This document shows positions 1 to 8,586 of a stretch of 64,000 bases of DNA, in pieces; within the stretch, counting starts at the first letter, position 1, and each line of letters opens with the position of its first letter. The notes under the pieces were generated by a model that worked only from the letters and a program-made list of their open reading frames with translations, searched no databases and had not been told where the DNA came from. The stretch is from Pseudomonas baltica (lineage in GTDB: Bacteria; Pseudomonadota; Gammaproteobacteria; Pseudomonadales; Pseudomonadaceae). The translations under genes and the position numbers were made by a program. Where the stretch lies: NCBI RefSeq assembly GCF_031880315.1, contig NZ_CP134771.1:806001-870000 (forward strand), read 5' to 3'.

Positions 1-870
1 GTCGGTCAGGCGCTGGGTGAAAAACGCCAAGATGTGCTACTGGCGTCCAAAGGCCGCAGCCCGGTGGACGACAACCCTAACAACTCCGGCTCGTCGCGCT
101 ATCACTTGATCCGCGCCTGCGAGGCGAGCCTCAAGCGTTTGCGCACCGATCACCTGGACCTGTACCAACTGCACAACTGGGACGGCGTCACCCCCATTGA
201 AGAAACCCTCGAGGCGCTCACCCATCTGGTCAACTCGGGCAAGATTCGTTATTTCGGAACCAGCAACTTCACGGCTTGGCAAATGATGAAAACCCTCGGC
301 AAGGCCGAGCTCAACGGCCTGCTCAAACCCATCACTCAGCAGATCTACTACACCCCTGAATCGCGCGAGGCCGAATACGAGCTACTGCCCTTGGCGCTGG
401 ATCAATCCGTGGGGACACTGGTGTGGGGGCCAATGGGCGAAGGACTGCTGACCGGATCGACGCGCCGCGGCCACAAGCCACCCGCCAACACCCGCCAGGG
501 CAGCGACTGGCCCGAGCCCTACGTGCATGATCAGGAGCGCGCGCTCGACATCATCGAAACGCTGGCAAGTGTTGGCGAGGAGCACGGTGTTTCGGTCGCG
601 CGGGTATGCCTCGCCTGGCTGAAGGATCGACCCGGCATCACCTCGCTCATCGTCGGCGCAAGGACCGAAGAGCACCTGCGCGACAATCTGGCGGCGGTCG
701 ATCTGCAGCTGACTGAAGCGCAGACCAGCCGCATCGAATCCGTGACACGTCGCCAGCCGCTTTATCCGTATTGGCACCGCTTCACTGCCGGGATAGATCG
801 CTTTGATAAAGCCGAGCAGCCCTTCCTGGCAGAGCATCGCAAGACCATCGAGGCGCGCACCGACAAATAG
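1..870 (+). CDS. Aldo/keto reductase, 5' end outside the window
   Basis: The frame is open from the first base, so the N-terminal part (beta strand 1 and the catalytic Asp/Tyr region) lies left of the window. A GTG at 34 is internal and not a credible start. The visible part carries AKR hallmarks: a Lys in LLASKGR, the YQLHNWD segment with the conserved His, the GKIRYFGTSNF strand, and a C-terminal cofactor segment SLIVGARTEEHLRDN. Family members reduce aldehydes and ketones with NADPH in the cytoplasm. The substrate cannot be told. It converges on xdhC, 50 bp away. Confidence 0.9.
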   Translation, partial: VGQALGEKRQDVLLASKGRSPVDDNPNNSGSSRYHLIRACEASLKRLRTDHLDLYQLHNWDGVTPIEETLEALTHLVNSGKIRYFGTSNFTAWQMMKTLGKAELNGLLKPITQQIYYTPESREAEYELLPLALDQSVGTLVWGPMGEGLLTGSTRRGHKPPANTRQGSDWPEPYVHDQERALDIIETLASVGEEHGVSVARVCLAWLKDRPGITSLIVGARTEEHLRDNLAAVDLQLTEAQTSRIESVTRRQPLYPYWHRFTAGIDRFDKAEQPFLAEHRKTIEARTDK

Positions 871-920
871 GACACGTTGCGCAGCGGCAGGCGACGGGAT
901 AGCCGCGCCCTGCCGCGAAT

Positions 921-1889
921 TTACAACGCATCACGCGCTATGCCGTTCGACACCCGCAGGATGTCGGCCATCACCGCCAGGGCGATCTCTGCCGGCGTCT
1001 TGCTGCCCAGCCGCAAGCCGATGGGCGCATGAATACGTTGCAAGGTCGCCTCATCGAGCCCGCCAATACGCGCCAGGCGTTCGAAGCGCTTGCTGCTGGT
1101 GCGTTGCGAGCCCATCGCGCCGATGTAGAACGCCGGCGTGCGCACCGCCTCGAGCAGCGTGAGGTCGTCGAGGCGCGGATCGTGGGTCAGGGCCACGACC
1201 GCGGTGGATGCGTGGCAACCACCGTTGGCGATGTATACCGCCGGCAACACCTCCAGCACCTCGACGCCCGGCAACGAGAACGCGCTGGTGACCTCCTTGC
1301 GGGGGTCGCAGACGATCACTTCGTAACCCAGCGACAGCGCGAAGCTGGCACAGAATTGGGCGACCGGCGACAGCCCGGCGAGCAATAGCCGCTGTACCGC
1401 GCCAATGCGTATCGCGACCTGCTCGGTATCCACTTCGACCTTGGCCGCCGCCATGCTCCCAGGCGTGATGCTGCGCTGTTCGGTACCCAGCAACACCCGA
1501 CGGACGATCAATGACGAGCCGGCAAACGCACTTTCGATGGCGTGCAGATGGGCTTCTGATTCGGCGCTCGGCGCCAGATACTCGACGAGCACATCCAGCA
1601 CGCCACCGCACGGCAATGCCCGCGTGGGTGCCAAGCCACCCTCCCCGTAGCGCACCACCTGGCTGACGGGCGGGAAGAACCCCTCACCCACGCGCTCGAG
1701 AAAATCATCTTCGACACAGCCGCCCGACAACGAGCCGCAATGCTCGCCGCTGCCCAGGCACACCAACATCGCACCCGGCCCGCGCGGCGCCGAGCCGAAG
1801 GTGGTGATGACGGTGCAGAGCCAGATCGGACGCCCCTCGGCTATCCATGCTCTGGCCTGCTGAATCACTTGAAGATCAAGCTGTTTCAT
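921..1889 (-). CDS. xdhC: XdhC/CoxI family molybdenum-cofactor insertion factor
   Basis: 322 aa. The N-terminal XdhC/CoxI domain shows FGSAPRGPGAML and GSLSGGCVEDD, and the C-terminal half holds a Rossmann-like XdhC_C domain (LLLAGLSPVAQFCASFALSLGYEV, then AMGSQRTSSKRFERL). Members bind and sulfurate the Mo cofactor and insert it into xanthine-oxidase-family enzymes. It lies 45 bp downstream of the Mo hydroxylase genes on the same strand, so it is very likely the dedicated maturation factor for the IorB-like subunit. The ATG at 1889 is preceded by a GAGGG-type ribosome site. Confidence 0.9.
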   Translation of the reverse strand: MKQLDLQVIQQARAWIAEGRPIWLCTVITTFGSAPRGPGAMLVCLGSGEHCGSLSGGCVEDDFLERVGEGFFPPVSQVVRYGEGGLAPTRALPCGGVLDVLVEYLAPSAESEAHLHAIESAFAGSSLIVRRVLLGTEQRSITPGSMAAAKVEVDTEQVAIRIGAVQRLLLAGLSPVAQFCASFALSLGYEVIVCDPRKEVTSAFSLPGVEVLEVLPAVYIANGGCHASTAVVALTHDPRLDDLTLLEAVRTPAFYIGAMGSQRTSSKRFERLARIGGLDEATLQRIHAPIGLRLGSKTPAEIALAVMADILRVSNGIARDAL

Positions 1890-1934
1890 TACCCCAAACC
1901 CTCAAGTCAACATCAGGCCCTAGCCTGACCGCAC

Positions 1935-3155
1935 TCAGTGCAGCCCCAGCGCTCGGCTTTTGGCAACGTCTTGCGGTGTGATACGCGCACCCGACTGGCC
2001 GAAGCGGCTGAGCAAGTAGGTACTGACCGCAGCCAGCTCCTCGTTGCTGTAGCCCTTGGCGAAATCCGGCATGCGTTGATCACTGCGCACCGCATCATTG
2101 TGACCGCCCAGCAGCACCCCGATCAGGTTGGTACCCTCGGGGTCGTTGACGGTTTTGAGTCCTGAGAGTGTCGCGATCGGGCTATTGTTCCCTTGCCCGT
2201 CTGCCCGGTGACATGCCGCACAAGCATCGTTGAACACCTTCAAGCCCAGGCCATCCCCCGCCACGGGCGCCGGCTCGCGCACTTCAAGGCTGGGCCGGGG
2301 CACACCGGTGGCGCGCGCCGGGGTACTTTTGAGGTACACCGCCATCGCCAGCTGATCTTCAGGGGTGAGGTAGCGCAGGCTGTGCTCGATCACGTCGCTC
2401 ATCGGCCCACCCGCCATGCCGAAGCCAGGTGCCTGGCCGGTGGCGAAGTACTTGACCAGGGTTTCCTGCGGCCAGGCGCCGATGCCGTACTGGGCATCGG
2501 AGCTGATGTTGTAGGCGCGCCAGTTGCCCAGCAGGGTACCGGCCAGCGACTCGCTCTGTTTGACCGCCTGGGCGAAGTTGCGCGGCGAGTGACACTCGCC
2601 ACAGTGCCCCGGCCCTTCGACCAGGTAGGCACCACGGTTCCACTGGGCGGACTGCTGTGGGTCGGCGACGAAGGGTTTGTTGTCGAGGAACACGGTGTTC
2701 CAGAACCACATGCCCCAGCGCTGATTGAAGGGGAACGAAATATCGTTTTCCTTCGGCGCCTGTTTGACCGGCGTCAGGCTGAACAGATAGCCCTTGATGG
2801 CCAGAATCTCGTCGCGCGGCATCTTGCTGTAGGAGGTGTACGGGAAAGCCGGGTAGTAGTGCTTGCCGTCCTTGCCCACGCCCCGCTGCACGGCGCTGAC
2901 GAAATCATCGTCGCTCCACTTGCCGATACCGGTGTCCGGGTCGGCGGTGATGTTGGGCGAGTACAGCGTGCCGAACGGCAGCTTGAACGCCAGGCCACCG
3001 GCGAAGGGCTTGCCGCCTGCCGTGGTGTGGCAGGCGACGCAATCGGCGGCGCGGGTCAGGTACTCGCCGTTGCTCATGGGGGTGCTGTCATCGGCCTGGG
3101 CGGCGTGCCACAGGCTGGCGCCGAATAGTGCCAGGGCGATCTGGTAGGCCTTCAT
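1935..3155 (-). CDS. Tri-haem cytochrome c subunit of Mo hydroxylase
   Basis: 406 aa with an N-terminal Sec signal (about residues 1-21, ending AAQA). Three CxxCH haem sites are visible: CVACH near residue 38, CGECH near 187 and CAACH near 312. This is the usual layout of cytochrome subunits of alcohol dehydrogenases and of isoquinoline-oxidoreductase/aldehyde-oxidase-type enzymes, which pass electrons from the Fe-S subunit to the respiratory chain in the periplasm. The start overlaps the stop of the Mo subunit by 4 bp, indicating translational coupling. Confidence 0.92.
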   Translation of the reverse strand: MKAYQIALALFGASLWHAAQADDSTPMSNGEYLTRAADCVACHTTAGGKPFAGGLAFKLPFGTLYSPNITADPDTGIGKWSDDDFVSAVQRGVGKDGKHYYPAFPYTSYSKMPRDEILAIKGYLFSLTPVKQAPKENDISFPFNQRWGMWFWNTVFLDNKPFVADPQQSAQWNRGAYLVEGPGHCGECHSPRNFAQAVKQSESLAGTLLGNWRAYNISSDAQYGIGAWPQETLVKYFATGQAPGFGMAGGPMSDVIEHSLRYLTPEDQLAMAVYLKSTPARATGVPRPSLEVREPAPVAGDGLGLKVFNDACAACHRADGQGNNSPIATLSGLKTVNDPEGTNLIGVLLGGHNDAVRSDQRMPDFAKGYSNEELAAVSTYLLSRFGQSGARITPQDVAKSRALGLH

Positions 3156-5356
3156 GCCATCGCTCCTTGTACGGTGAAGTAGCCGGAACGGCTCAAGGGC
3201 AAGCGTCGCACCCGCGCGTGCGAGGCGGCGTGCAGGGCGTTGACCAGCGCGGCCGCGATCGGTACCGCGCCGGTTTCGCCGACGCCACCGGGGGTTTCGA
3301 GGCTGTTGATCACATGTACCTCCACTGGCGGCGCATCACTCATGCGGATCTGCCGGTATTGATGGAAGTTGTTTTGCATGACCTGGCCTTTTTCGATGAG
3401 CACTTCGTTGAACAGCGCCGCCGACAGGCCGAACAAGGTGCCGCCTTCGATCTGCGAGTGCACCGAGGTCGGGTTGGTGACGAAACCGCAGTCGATCACC
3501 GATACCAGTCGATTGATGCGCAGGCCACGCTCGCCGTGCATTTGCAGCTCGACCACGGTAGCGATGTAACTGCCGAACACGTTGGCCACCGAGACGCCAC
3601 GGCCGGTACCGACGAGCAACGGTTGGTCCCAGCCGACTTTCTCGGCCGCCAGTTTGAGCACCGCCTGGGCGCGCGGCTGGGCCTGCAGCAAATCCATACG
3701 GTAAGCGACGGGATCGGCATTGGCGTTGTGCGCCAGTTCGTCGATAAAGCTTTCCAGCGCATAGGTCGCCCGCAACGGGCCAACGCCGCGCCACCAGGAA
3801 ACCGGGATGACCTTGGGCTCTTCGCGTACGTAGCGCACTTGCAAGTGCTTGAGGGCGTAAATCGGCTCGATGGACGTTTCTACCGCATCGGCATCGATGC
3901 CGTTGTCCGGCAGTTTGCCGATGAATTGCGCGATCACCGAGGCACCGGCGATCCGATGATCCCAGCCGACCGGTCGCAGAGTGTCGTCGAGCGCGGCATT
4001 GAGGCGGTCGACGTAGTGCGGCCGGTAGCGGTCGTGGGTCATGTCCTCTTCACGGCTCCAGATCAGCTTGATCGGGTAGTCCACCTGGCGGGCGATATCG
4101 ACGGCCTGGAAGATGAAGTCCGACTCCAGCCGCCGACCGAAAGCGCCACCGATGAGCTGGTTGTGAATGATCACCTGCTCGGCCTTTAGGCCGCTGATCT
4201 TGGCGGCTCCGGCCTGGGCGAACATCGGCGCCTGGGTGCCGACCCACAGCTCGCAGGCATCGCTGCGCACATGGGCGACGCAGGTCATCGGTTCGAGCGG
4301 CGAATGGGACAGGAACGGCTGCTCGTAGACCGCTTCGAATTGGCTCTTGGCGTTGCCCAGCGCCGCAGCGATGTCGCCTTCGTGCTTGGCCACCACGCCG
4401 TCGCCGGAGCTGGCCGCCAGCAGTGCTTTGTCCAATTGCAGCGAGTCGCCGGTGGCGTGTTCGCCCAGGTCCCACTCGATGCGCAGGGCCTTGAGGCCCT
4501 GCTGGCAGGCCCAGAAGTTGCTGGCCGTGACCGCCACGGCATTGGCCAGTTTGATGACATCGCGCACGCCCGGCACTTGCCGCGCCGCGCCTTCGTCGAC
4601 GCTGCGCAAGGTGCCGCCGTAGACCGGGCAGGTCAGCGACGAGGCAACCAGCATGCCGGGGATCTGCAGATCGATGGTAAAGCGCGCCTTGCCGTTAACC
4701 TTGTCCGGGGTATCGAGGCGCGGTGTCGGCTTGCCGAGCAGCTTGAAATCTTCGATGCGTTTGAGTGCCACTTCGGTTGGCAGCGGCAGCGCAGCGGCCG
4801 CGTCGACCAGCGAACCATAGTCGGCGGTCTGCCCGGCAGGGCCGAAGACCACGCCACGTTCGGCATGGCACTGGCTGGGCGCGACGTTCCAGCGAATCGC
4901 GGCGGCCTGGATCAGCACTGTCCGCGCGCTGGCACCGGCCTTGCGCAGGGGCTCCCAGGTAAAGCGGGTCGAGGACGAACCACCCGTGGCCTGGAACTGC
5001 AGCAGCGAATCGATATACAGCGCGCTGGGCGGTGCTTCCTCGATGCTGACCTGATCCATACCGACTTCCAGCTCTTCGGCGACCATCATCGCGATGCCCG
5101 TCTGCACACCTTGACCCATCTCGATCTTGGGTGAAATCACGGTGACGTGGCCATCGTGGCCGACCCGCACAAAGGCGCCAAAACCGCCCCCGGCATCCGC
5201 CGCACCACGGCCGGCGGCCACCGCATCGGCGGCCGCGCTGCGGGGCACCAGCGGCGGCAACCAGGCAGAGATCAGCAGGCCGGCGAAAGCGCTCGTGCCA
5301 CCTTTGAGCACGCCACGACGGGACACACCGTCAGGCGTCTTGTTGACTGTCGACAT
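3152..5356 (-). CDS. Molybdopterin-binding subunit, isoquinoline 1-oxidoreductase beta-like
   Basis: 734 aa. A twin-arginine signal (SRRGVLKGGTSAFAGLL, residues 12-28) shows export of the folded Mo enzyme. Xanthine-dehydrogenase-family motifs include SPKIEMGQGVQTGI, a GGAFGRRLESDF Mo-cofactor loop and the C-terminal GGVGETGAVPIAAA carrying the presumed catalytic Glu. IorB-type subunits are single large polypeptides that hydroxylate N-heterocycles or oxidise aldehydes. A strong GAGG site precedes the ATG. It sits between the 2Fe-2S and cytochrome genes. The substrate is not deducible; an aldehyde is as plausible as isoquinoline. Confidence 0.9.
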   Translation of the reverse strand: MSTVNKTPDGVSRRGVLKGGTSAFAGLLISAWLPPLVPRSAAADAVAAGRGAADAGGGFGAFVRVGHDGHVTVISPKIEMGQGVQTGIAMMVAEELEVGMDQVSIEEAPPSALYIDSLLQFQATGGSSSTRFTWEPLRKAGASARTVLIQAAAIRWNVAPSQCHAERGVVFGPAGQTADYGSLVDAAAALPLPTEVALKRIEDFKLLGKPTPRLDTPDKVNGKARFTIDLQIPGMLVASSLTCPVYGGTLRSVDEGAARQVPGVRDVIKLANAVAVTASNFWACQQGLKALRIEWDLGEHATGDSLQLDKALLAASSGDGVVAKHEGDIAAALGNAKSQFEAVYEQPFLSHSPLEPMTCVAHVRSDACELWVGTQAPMFAQAGAAKISGLKAEQVIIHNQLIGGAFGRRLESDFIFQAVDIARQVDYPIKLIWSREEDMTHDRYRPHYVDRLNAALDDTLRPVGWDHRIAGASVIAQFIGKLPDNGIDADAVETSIEPIYALKHLQVRYVREEPKVIPVSWWRGVGPLRATYALESFIDELAHNANADPVAYRMDLLQAQPRAQAVLKLAAEKVGWDQPLLVGTGRGVSVANVFGSYIATVVELQMHGERGLRINRLVSVIDCGFVTNPTSVHSQIEGGTLFGLSAALFNEVLIEKGQVMQNNFHQYRQIRMSDAPPVEVHVINSLETPGGVGETGAVPIAAALVNALHAASHARVRRLPLSRSGYFTVQGAMA

Positions 5357-5365
5357 GGGTAATCC

Positions 5366-5818
5366 TCAGGCTTTGCTGACGCTTTTGATCGCCGCGCGGA
5401 TGCGCGTGTAGGTGGCGCATCGGCACATGTTGCCGGACATGCCGTTGACGATCTGCTGATCGTCCGCGTCGGGATGAGTCTGCAGCAAGGCCACCGCAGC
5501 CATGATCTGACCCGACTGGCAGTAGCCACATTGCACCACTTCGTGCGCCAGCCAGGCGCTCTGCACGGCCTGGCCGACCGGCGTCTGGTCGATGGCTTCG
5601 ATGGTGGTGATCTGGTGCCCGACCGCGTTGCTGACCGGCAGCACGCACGAGCGCACCGCCTTGCCATCCAGATGCACCGTGCAGACACCGCACTGCGCGA
5701 TACCGCAGCCATATTTGGTACCGGTCAAACCCAGCACGTCGCGCAGTACCCAGAGCAGCGGCATGTCCTCGGGGACATCCACGACCTGGTCCTGGCCGTT
5801 GATCGATAGTGTCTGCAT
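5366..5818 (-). CDS. 2Fe-2S subunit of Mo hydroxylase (IorA-like)
   Basis: 150 aa from the ATG at 5818, which has a GAGG ribosome site six bases upstream; an upstream in-frame ATG at 5833 has none. It has two iron-sulfur modules. The plant-ferredoxin type shows GTKYGCGIAQCGVCTVHLDGK plus a later Cys. The helical [2Fe-2S]-binding type shows QCGYCQSGQIM and GNMCRCATYTRI. The protein lacks a signal peptide and probably travels with the Tat-exported Mo subunit. First gene of the operon IorA-IorB-cytochrome c-XdhC. Confidence 0.92.
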   Translation of the reverse strand: MQTLSINGQDQVVDVPEDMPLLWVLRDVLGLTGTKYGCGIAQCGVCTVHLDGKAVRSCVLPVSNAVGHQITTIEAIDQTPVGQAVQSAWLAHEVVQCGYCQSGQIMAAVALLQTHPDADDQQIVNGMSGNMCRCATYTRIRAAIKSVSKA

Positions 5819-6187
5819 GTCAGCCTCAAGCATAAATCACGGGGGCTCGTGGGTGGCCGGGAACAGCGCCGCCAGCACGAACAACGGCCAGCCCGTACAT
5901 GCGGGCTGGCCTTGGAATATTTTGTAATACTTGGGAATAGTGTAACGCTTGCAGACGATATACAACCCGCCAATGCAAGATCGGGGCAATTTGCCGCGCA
6001 CGGCTGTGCGCGGCGGCAACGAGCGCGGCAGGAAACGGACGCCGGCCGGTTAAATAAAGCTTCATCGTCGCCGGCTGAATATCTGTGCACGCCAAGCCCC
6101 GCTTTGACCTGGTTTTGACTTGGTCCCCAGCACACTCGCCACACGGCCCCACGTTAGAGGGCCAGCGTCGTAGTCATCGGGGACAAG
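5819..6187. other. Divergent intergenic region
   Basis: This 369-bp spacer separates the minus-strand Mo-hydroxylase operon from the plus-strand PAP2 phosphatase gene and must hold both promoters. Apart from a strong inverted repeat at 5886-5911 I see no gene. The short open frames inside it show no family similarity. Confidence 0.5.
5886..5911. repeat. Perfect inverted repeat upstream of the Mo hydroxylase operon
   Basis: Ten-base perfect arms (GGCCAGCCCG and CGGGCTGGCC) flank a six-base loop, 68 bp upstream of the IorA-like start. No T-tract follows on either strand, so a leader hairpin or regulator site is as likely as a terminator. Confidence 0.5.
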
Positions 6188-6772
6188 ATGGAAGCACTCA
6201 ATCGCTCACTGTATCTAATGTTCAATGCCGGGGATCACCCCTCCTTCGCCGTCCTCTGCCTGGCGAAAGTGCTGGCGCAGCAGGCAATCATCCTGTTACC
6301 CCTGCTACTGGTCTTGCTTTGGTTGCGGGGTGCGCGCACAGCCGCTGTGACCGCAGTGCTGTGCGTACTGCTGGCCTTGCTGGGCAATCTGCTCATCGGG
6401 CTGTCGTTCATGCATCCGCGGCCATTCATGGTCCCGCTGGGGCATAGCTGGATATCCCACAAGGCTGAAACCTCGTTCCCCAGCGACCACGCGACGATCT
6501 TCTTTGCCTTCGGCCTGGCACTGTGTGCTGCCGGCCGGCGTCGGCTGGGGGCGGTGGTCGCGGCACTGGGCGTAGCTGTGGGCTGGTCGCGGGTGTATCT
6601 GGGCGTGCACTTTCCGTTCGATATCATCGGTGGGTTGCTGGTCGCCATCGCCAGCACCTGGGCCATGGTCACCTTACTGGCCTGGAGGAATCTGGGCACA
6701 CGCCTGGTCGACAGACTCGAACAGGCGCATCGAGCCCTTTTGAACATGCCCCTGGGCAGGCAACGAAAGTGA
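6188..6772 (+). CDS. PAP2-family undecaprenyl-diphosphatase-like membrane phosphatase
   Basis: 194 aa with about six hydrophobic segments. The three acid-phosphatase motifs are visible: K-rich phosphate motif region near HPRPFMVPLGH, motif 2 FPSDHATIFF (catalytic His) and motif 3 SRVYLGVHFPFDIIGG. The length matches BcrC/YbjG-type enzymes that dephosphorylate undecaprenyl pyrophosphate at the outer face of the inner membrane for cell-wall carrier recycling. It stands alone with a GGGGA-like ribosome site. Related lipid phosphate phosphatases cannot be excluded. Confidence 0.85.
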   Translation: MEALNRSLYLMFNAGDHPSFAVLCLAKVLAQQAIILLPLLLVLLWLRGARTAAVTAVLCVLLALLGNLLIGLSFMHPRPFMVPLGHSWISHKAETSFPSDHATIFFAFGLALCAAGRRRLGAVVAALGVAVGWSRVYLGVHFPFDIIGGLLVAIASTWAMVTLLAWRNLGTRLVDRLEQAHRALLNMPLGRQRK

Positions 6773-6910
6773 ACGACTGTTCGCGGGCAGAGCCCGTTCC
6801 CAAGAGCGCAAGGCTGTGCAATGCAGCCTCGCCAGCACTTGGCTGCAACGATGGCGGCGAATTAGACTCTCAGGTGGTATGGCAGCAAATCGCTGCCGAG
6901 GAGAATCTGC

Positions 6911-8518
6911 ATGCCAGGACGCAACCCTGCCGAGCCACCTGAAAGGCTCCCCCCGGACCCCCAAGACGCCGATGCGCCTGCGGGCAGCTCCACGGCGATC
7001 ATTCGGCCGACCGTGTGGTTTATCGCGCTGGTCATCTGCATGTTCGTCGGCATTGAAGGCTGGCGCGCCTGGCGGGACTACCAACAGGCCTTCGCCTCGG
7101 CCAACGATTCGGTGACCAACCTGGTACGGGCCACCGCCCAGCATGCTGAGGACGCCATCCGCCAGGTCGATGCCCTTACCGATGCACTGGGTGAGCGTAT
7201 CGAGGGTGACGGCCTGGCGAATCTGGATGTCGTGCGTATCCACGGGCTGCTGGTTCAGCAAGCCAGGATCATGCCTCAGCTCGACGGCCTGTTCGTGTAC
7301 GGCCCGAATGGCCAATGGATAGTGACCGACAAAACGGCCACCCCCCCCGGCGTCAACAACGCCGACCGAGACTATTTCATCTATCACCGTACTCACACCG
7401 ATAGACGCGTGCGCATCGGCGAGGTCATCACCAGCCGCTCCACGGGCGAGCTGATCATCCCTGTCTCGCGGCGCCTGGACAATCCCGACGGCTCGTTTGC
7501 AGGGGTACTGCTGGGCACCCTCAAGGTCCGTTATTTCGTCGACTACTACGGCGACTTCAAGATCGATGACAAAGGCACGCTGGTGCTTGCCTTGCGCAGC
7601 GGCCGAATATTGGTCAGGCGCCCGTTCGTCAATGGCGTCACCGAGAAAAGCCTGGCCGAGGGCGACGTCTTCAAGCGCTACCTGCCGACCTCCGACACCG
7701 GGACGGTGGAAACCAAGGCCATTGTCGATGGTACCGAGCGGCTTTACGGCTACAGGGCCCTGTCCAGTTATCCCCTTGTGGCCGAAGCGGGCCTGTCGCG
7801 CGACTCCATCATCGGGCCGTGGCGCCAGGATGTGATCAAGACCAGCATGTATTCACTGGTGTTGATCGCCGGGCTGCTGGTGTTTGGGCTGATTCTGATC
7901 AAACAGCTGCGCAAGCGCATCAGCGCGGAAGACGACCTGCGCCGCGCCCACCTGGCGATGCGGGAAATGGCCCTGACGGACAGCCTGACCGGCCTGGGCA
8001 ACCGGCGCAAACTGGACATGGTCTTGAGCCAGGAAATCAGCCGCGCCAGACGCGAAGGCGCGGCCGTCGCGCTGATCATGCTCGACGTCGATTACTTCAA
8101 GCGCTTCAACGACATGTATGGGCATGCGGCGGGTGACGATTGCTTGCGCAGCATCGCCGGCGCCATTGGGCGAACACTCAAAAGGCCCGCTGACCTGGCG
8201 GTGCGCTACGGCGGCGAGGAATTCTGCGTGCTGCTGCCTAATACCAGCAGCGAGGGCGCCAACCGGCTGGCCGAAGAAATCCTCGACGCGATCCGCGAAT
8301 TGAACATCGAACACCGCGACCACCCGCTCGGTTTCGTCACAGTCAGTGCAGGCATTGGCACCTGTTTGCCGACCTCCGACGATGTCACCGCGGGTGGCCT
8401 TATCAAGGCCGCCGATGCCTTCATGTACCTGGCAAAGAACAGCGGACGAAACCGCTGGCATTCAGCGATAGGCAACAGCACGCTGGAAGTGTTCGTGCGC
8501 CCGCGCAACCGGGGCTGA
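6911..8518 (+). CDS. Diguanylate cyclase with periplasmic Cache sensor
   Basis: 535 aa. TM1 lies at about residues 33-50. A large extracytoplasmic dCache-like sensor follows to about 300 (segments such as DGLFVYGPNGQWIVTDK and NADRDYFIYHR). TM2 (SLVLIAGLLVFGLILI) and a GGEEF domain complete it. The catalytic motif RYGGEEF is intact, and RPAD five residues before GGEEF forms a product-inhibition I-site. It should make c-di-GMP in response to a periplasmic ligand. A GAGGAG ribosome site precedes the ATG. It converges on the bacteriophytochrome gene. Confidence 0.93.
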   Translation: MPGRNPAEPPERLPPDPQDADAPAGSSTAIIRPTVWFIALVICMFVGIEGWRAWRDYQQAFASANDSVTNLVRATAQHAEDAIRQVDALTDALGERIEGDGLANLDVVRIHGLLVQQARIMPQLDGLFVYGPNGQWIVTDKTATPPGVNNADRDYFIYHRTHTDRRVRIGEVITSRSTGELIIPVSRRLDNPDGSFAGVLLGTLKVRYFVDYYGDFKIDDKGTLVLALRSGRILVRRPFVNGVTEKSLAEGDVFKRYLPTSDTGTVETKAIVDGTERLYGYRALSSYPLVAEAGLSRDSIIGPWRQDVIKTSMYSLVLIAGLLVFGLILIKQLRKRISAEDDLRRAHLAMREMALTDSLTGLGNRRKLDMVLSQEISRARREGAAVALIMLDVDYFKRFNDMYGHAAGDDCLRSIAGAIGRTLKRPADLAVRYGGEEFCVLLPNTSSEGANRLAEEILDAIRELNIEHRDHPLGFVTVSAGIGTCLPTSDDVTAGGLIKAADAFMYLAKNSGRNRWHSAIGNSTLEVFVRPRNRG

Positions 8519-8586
8519 TCCGGCGAGGCTGTGCCCGGCACGCTTGCAGCGCGCCGGCCCAGCCTGCGGCGCCACGTTCGGCAACG

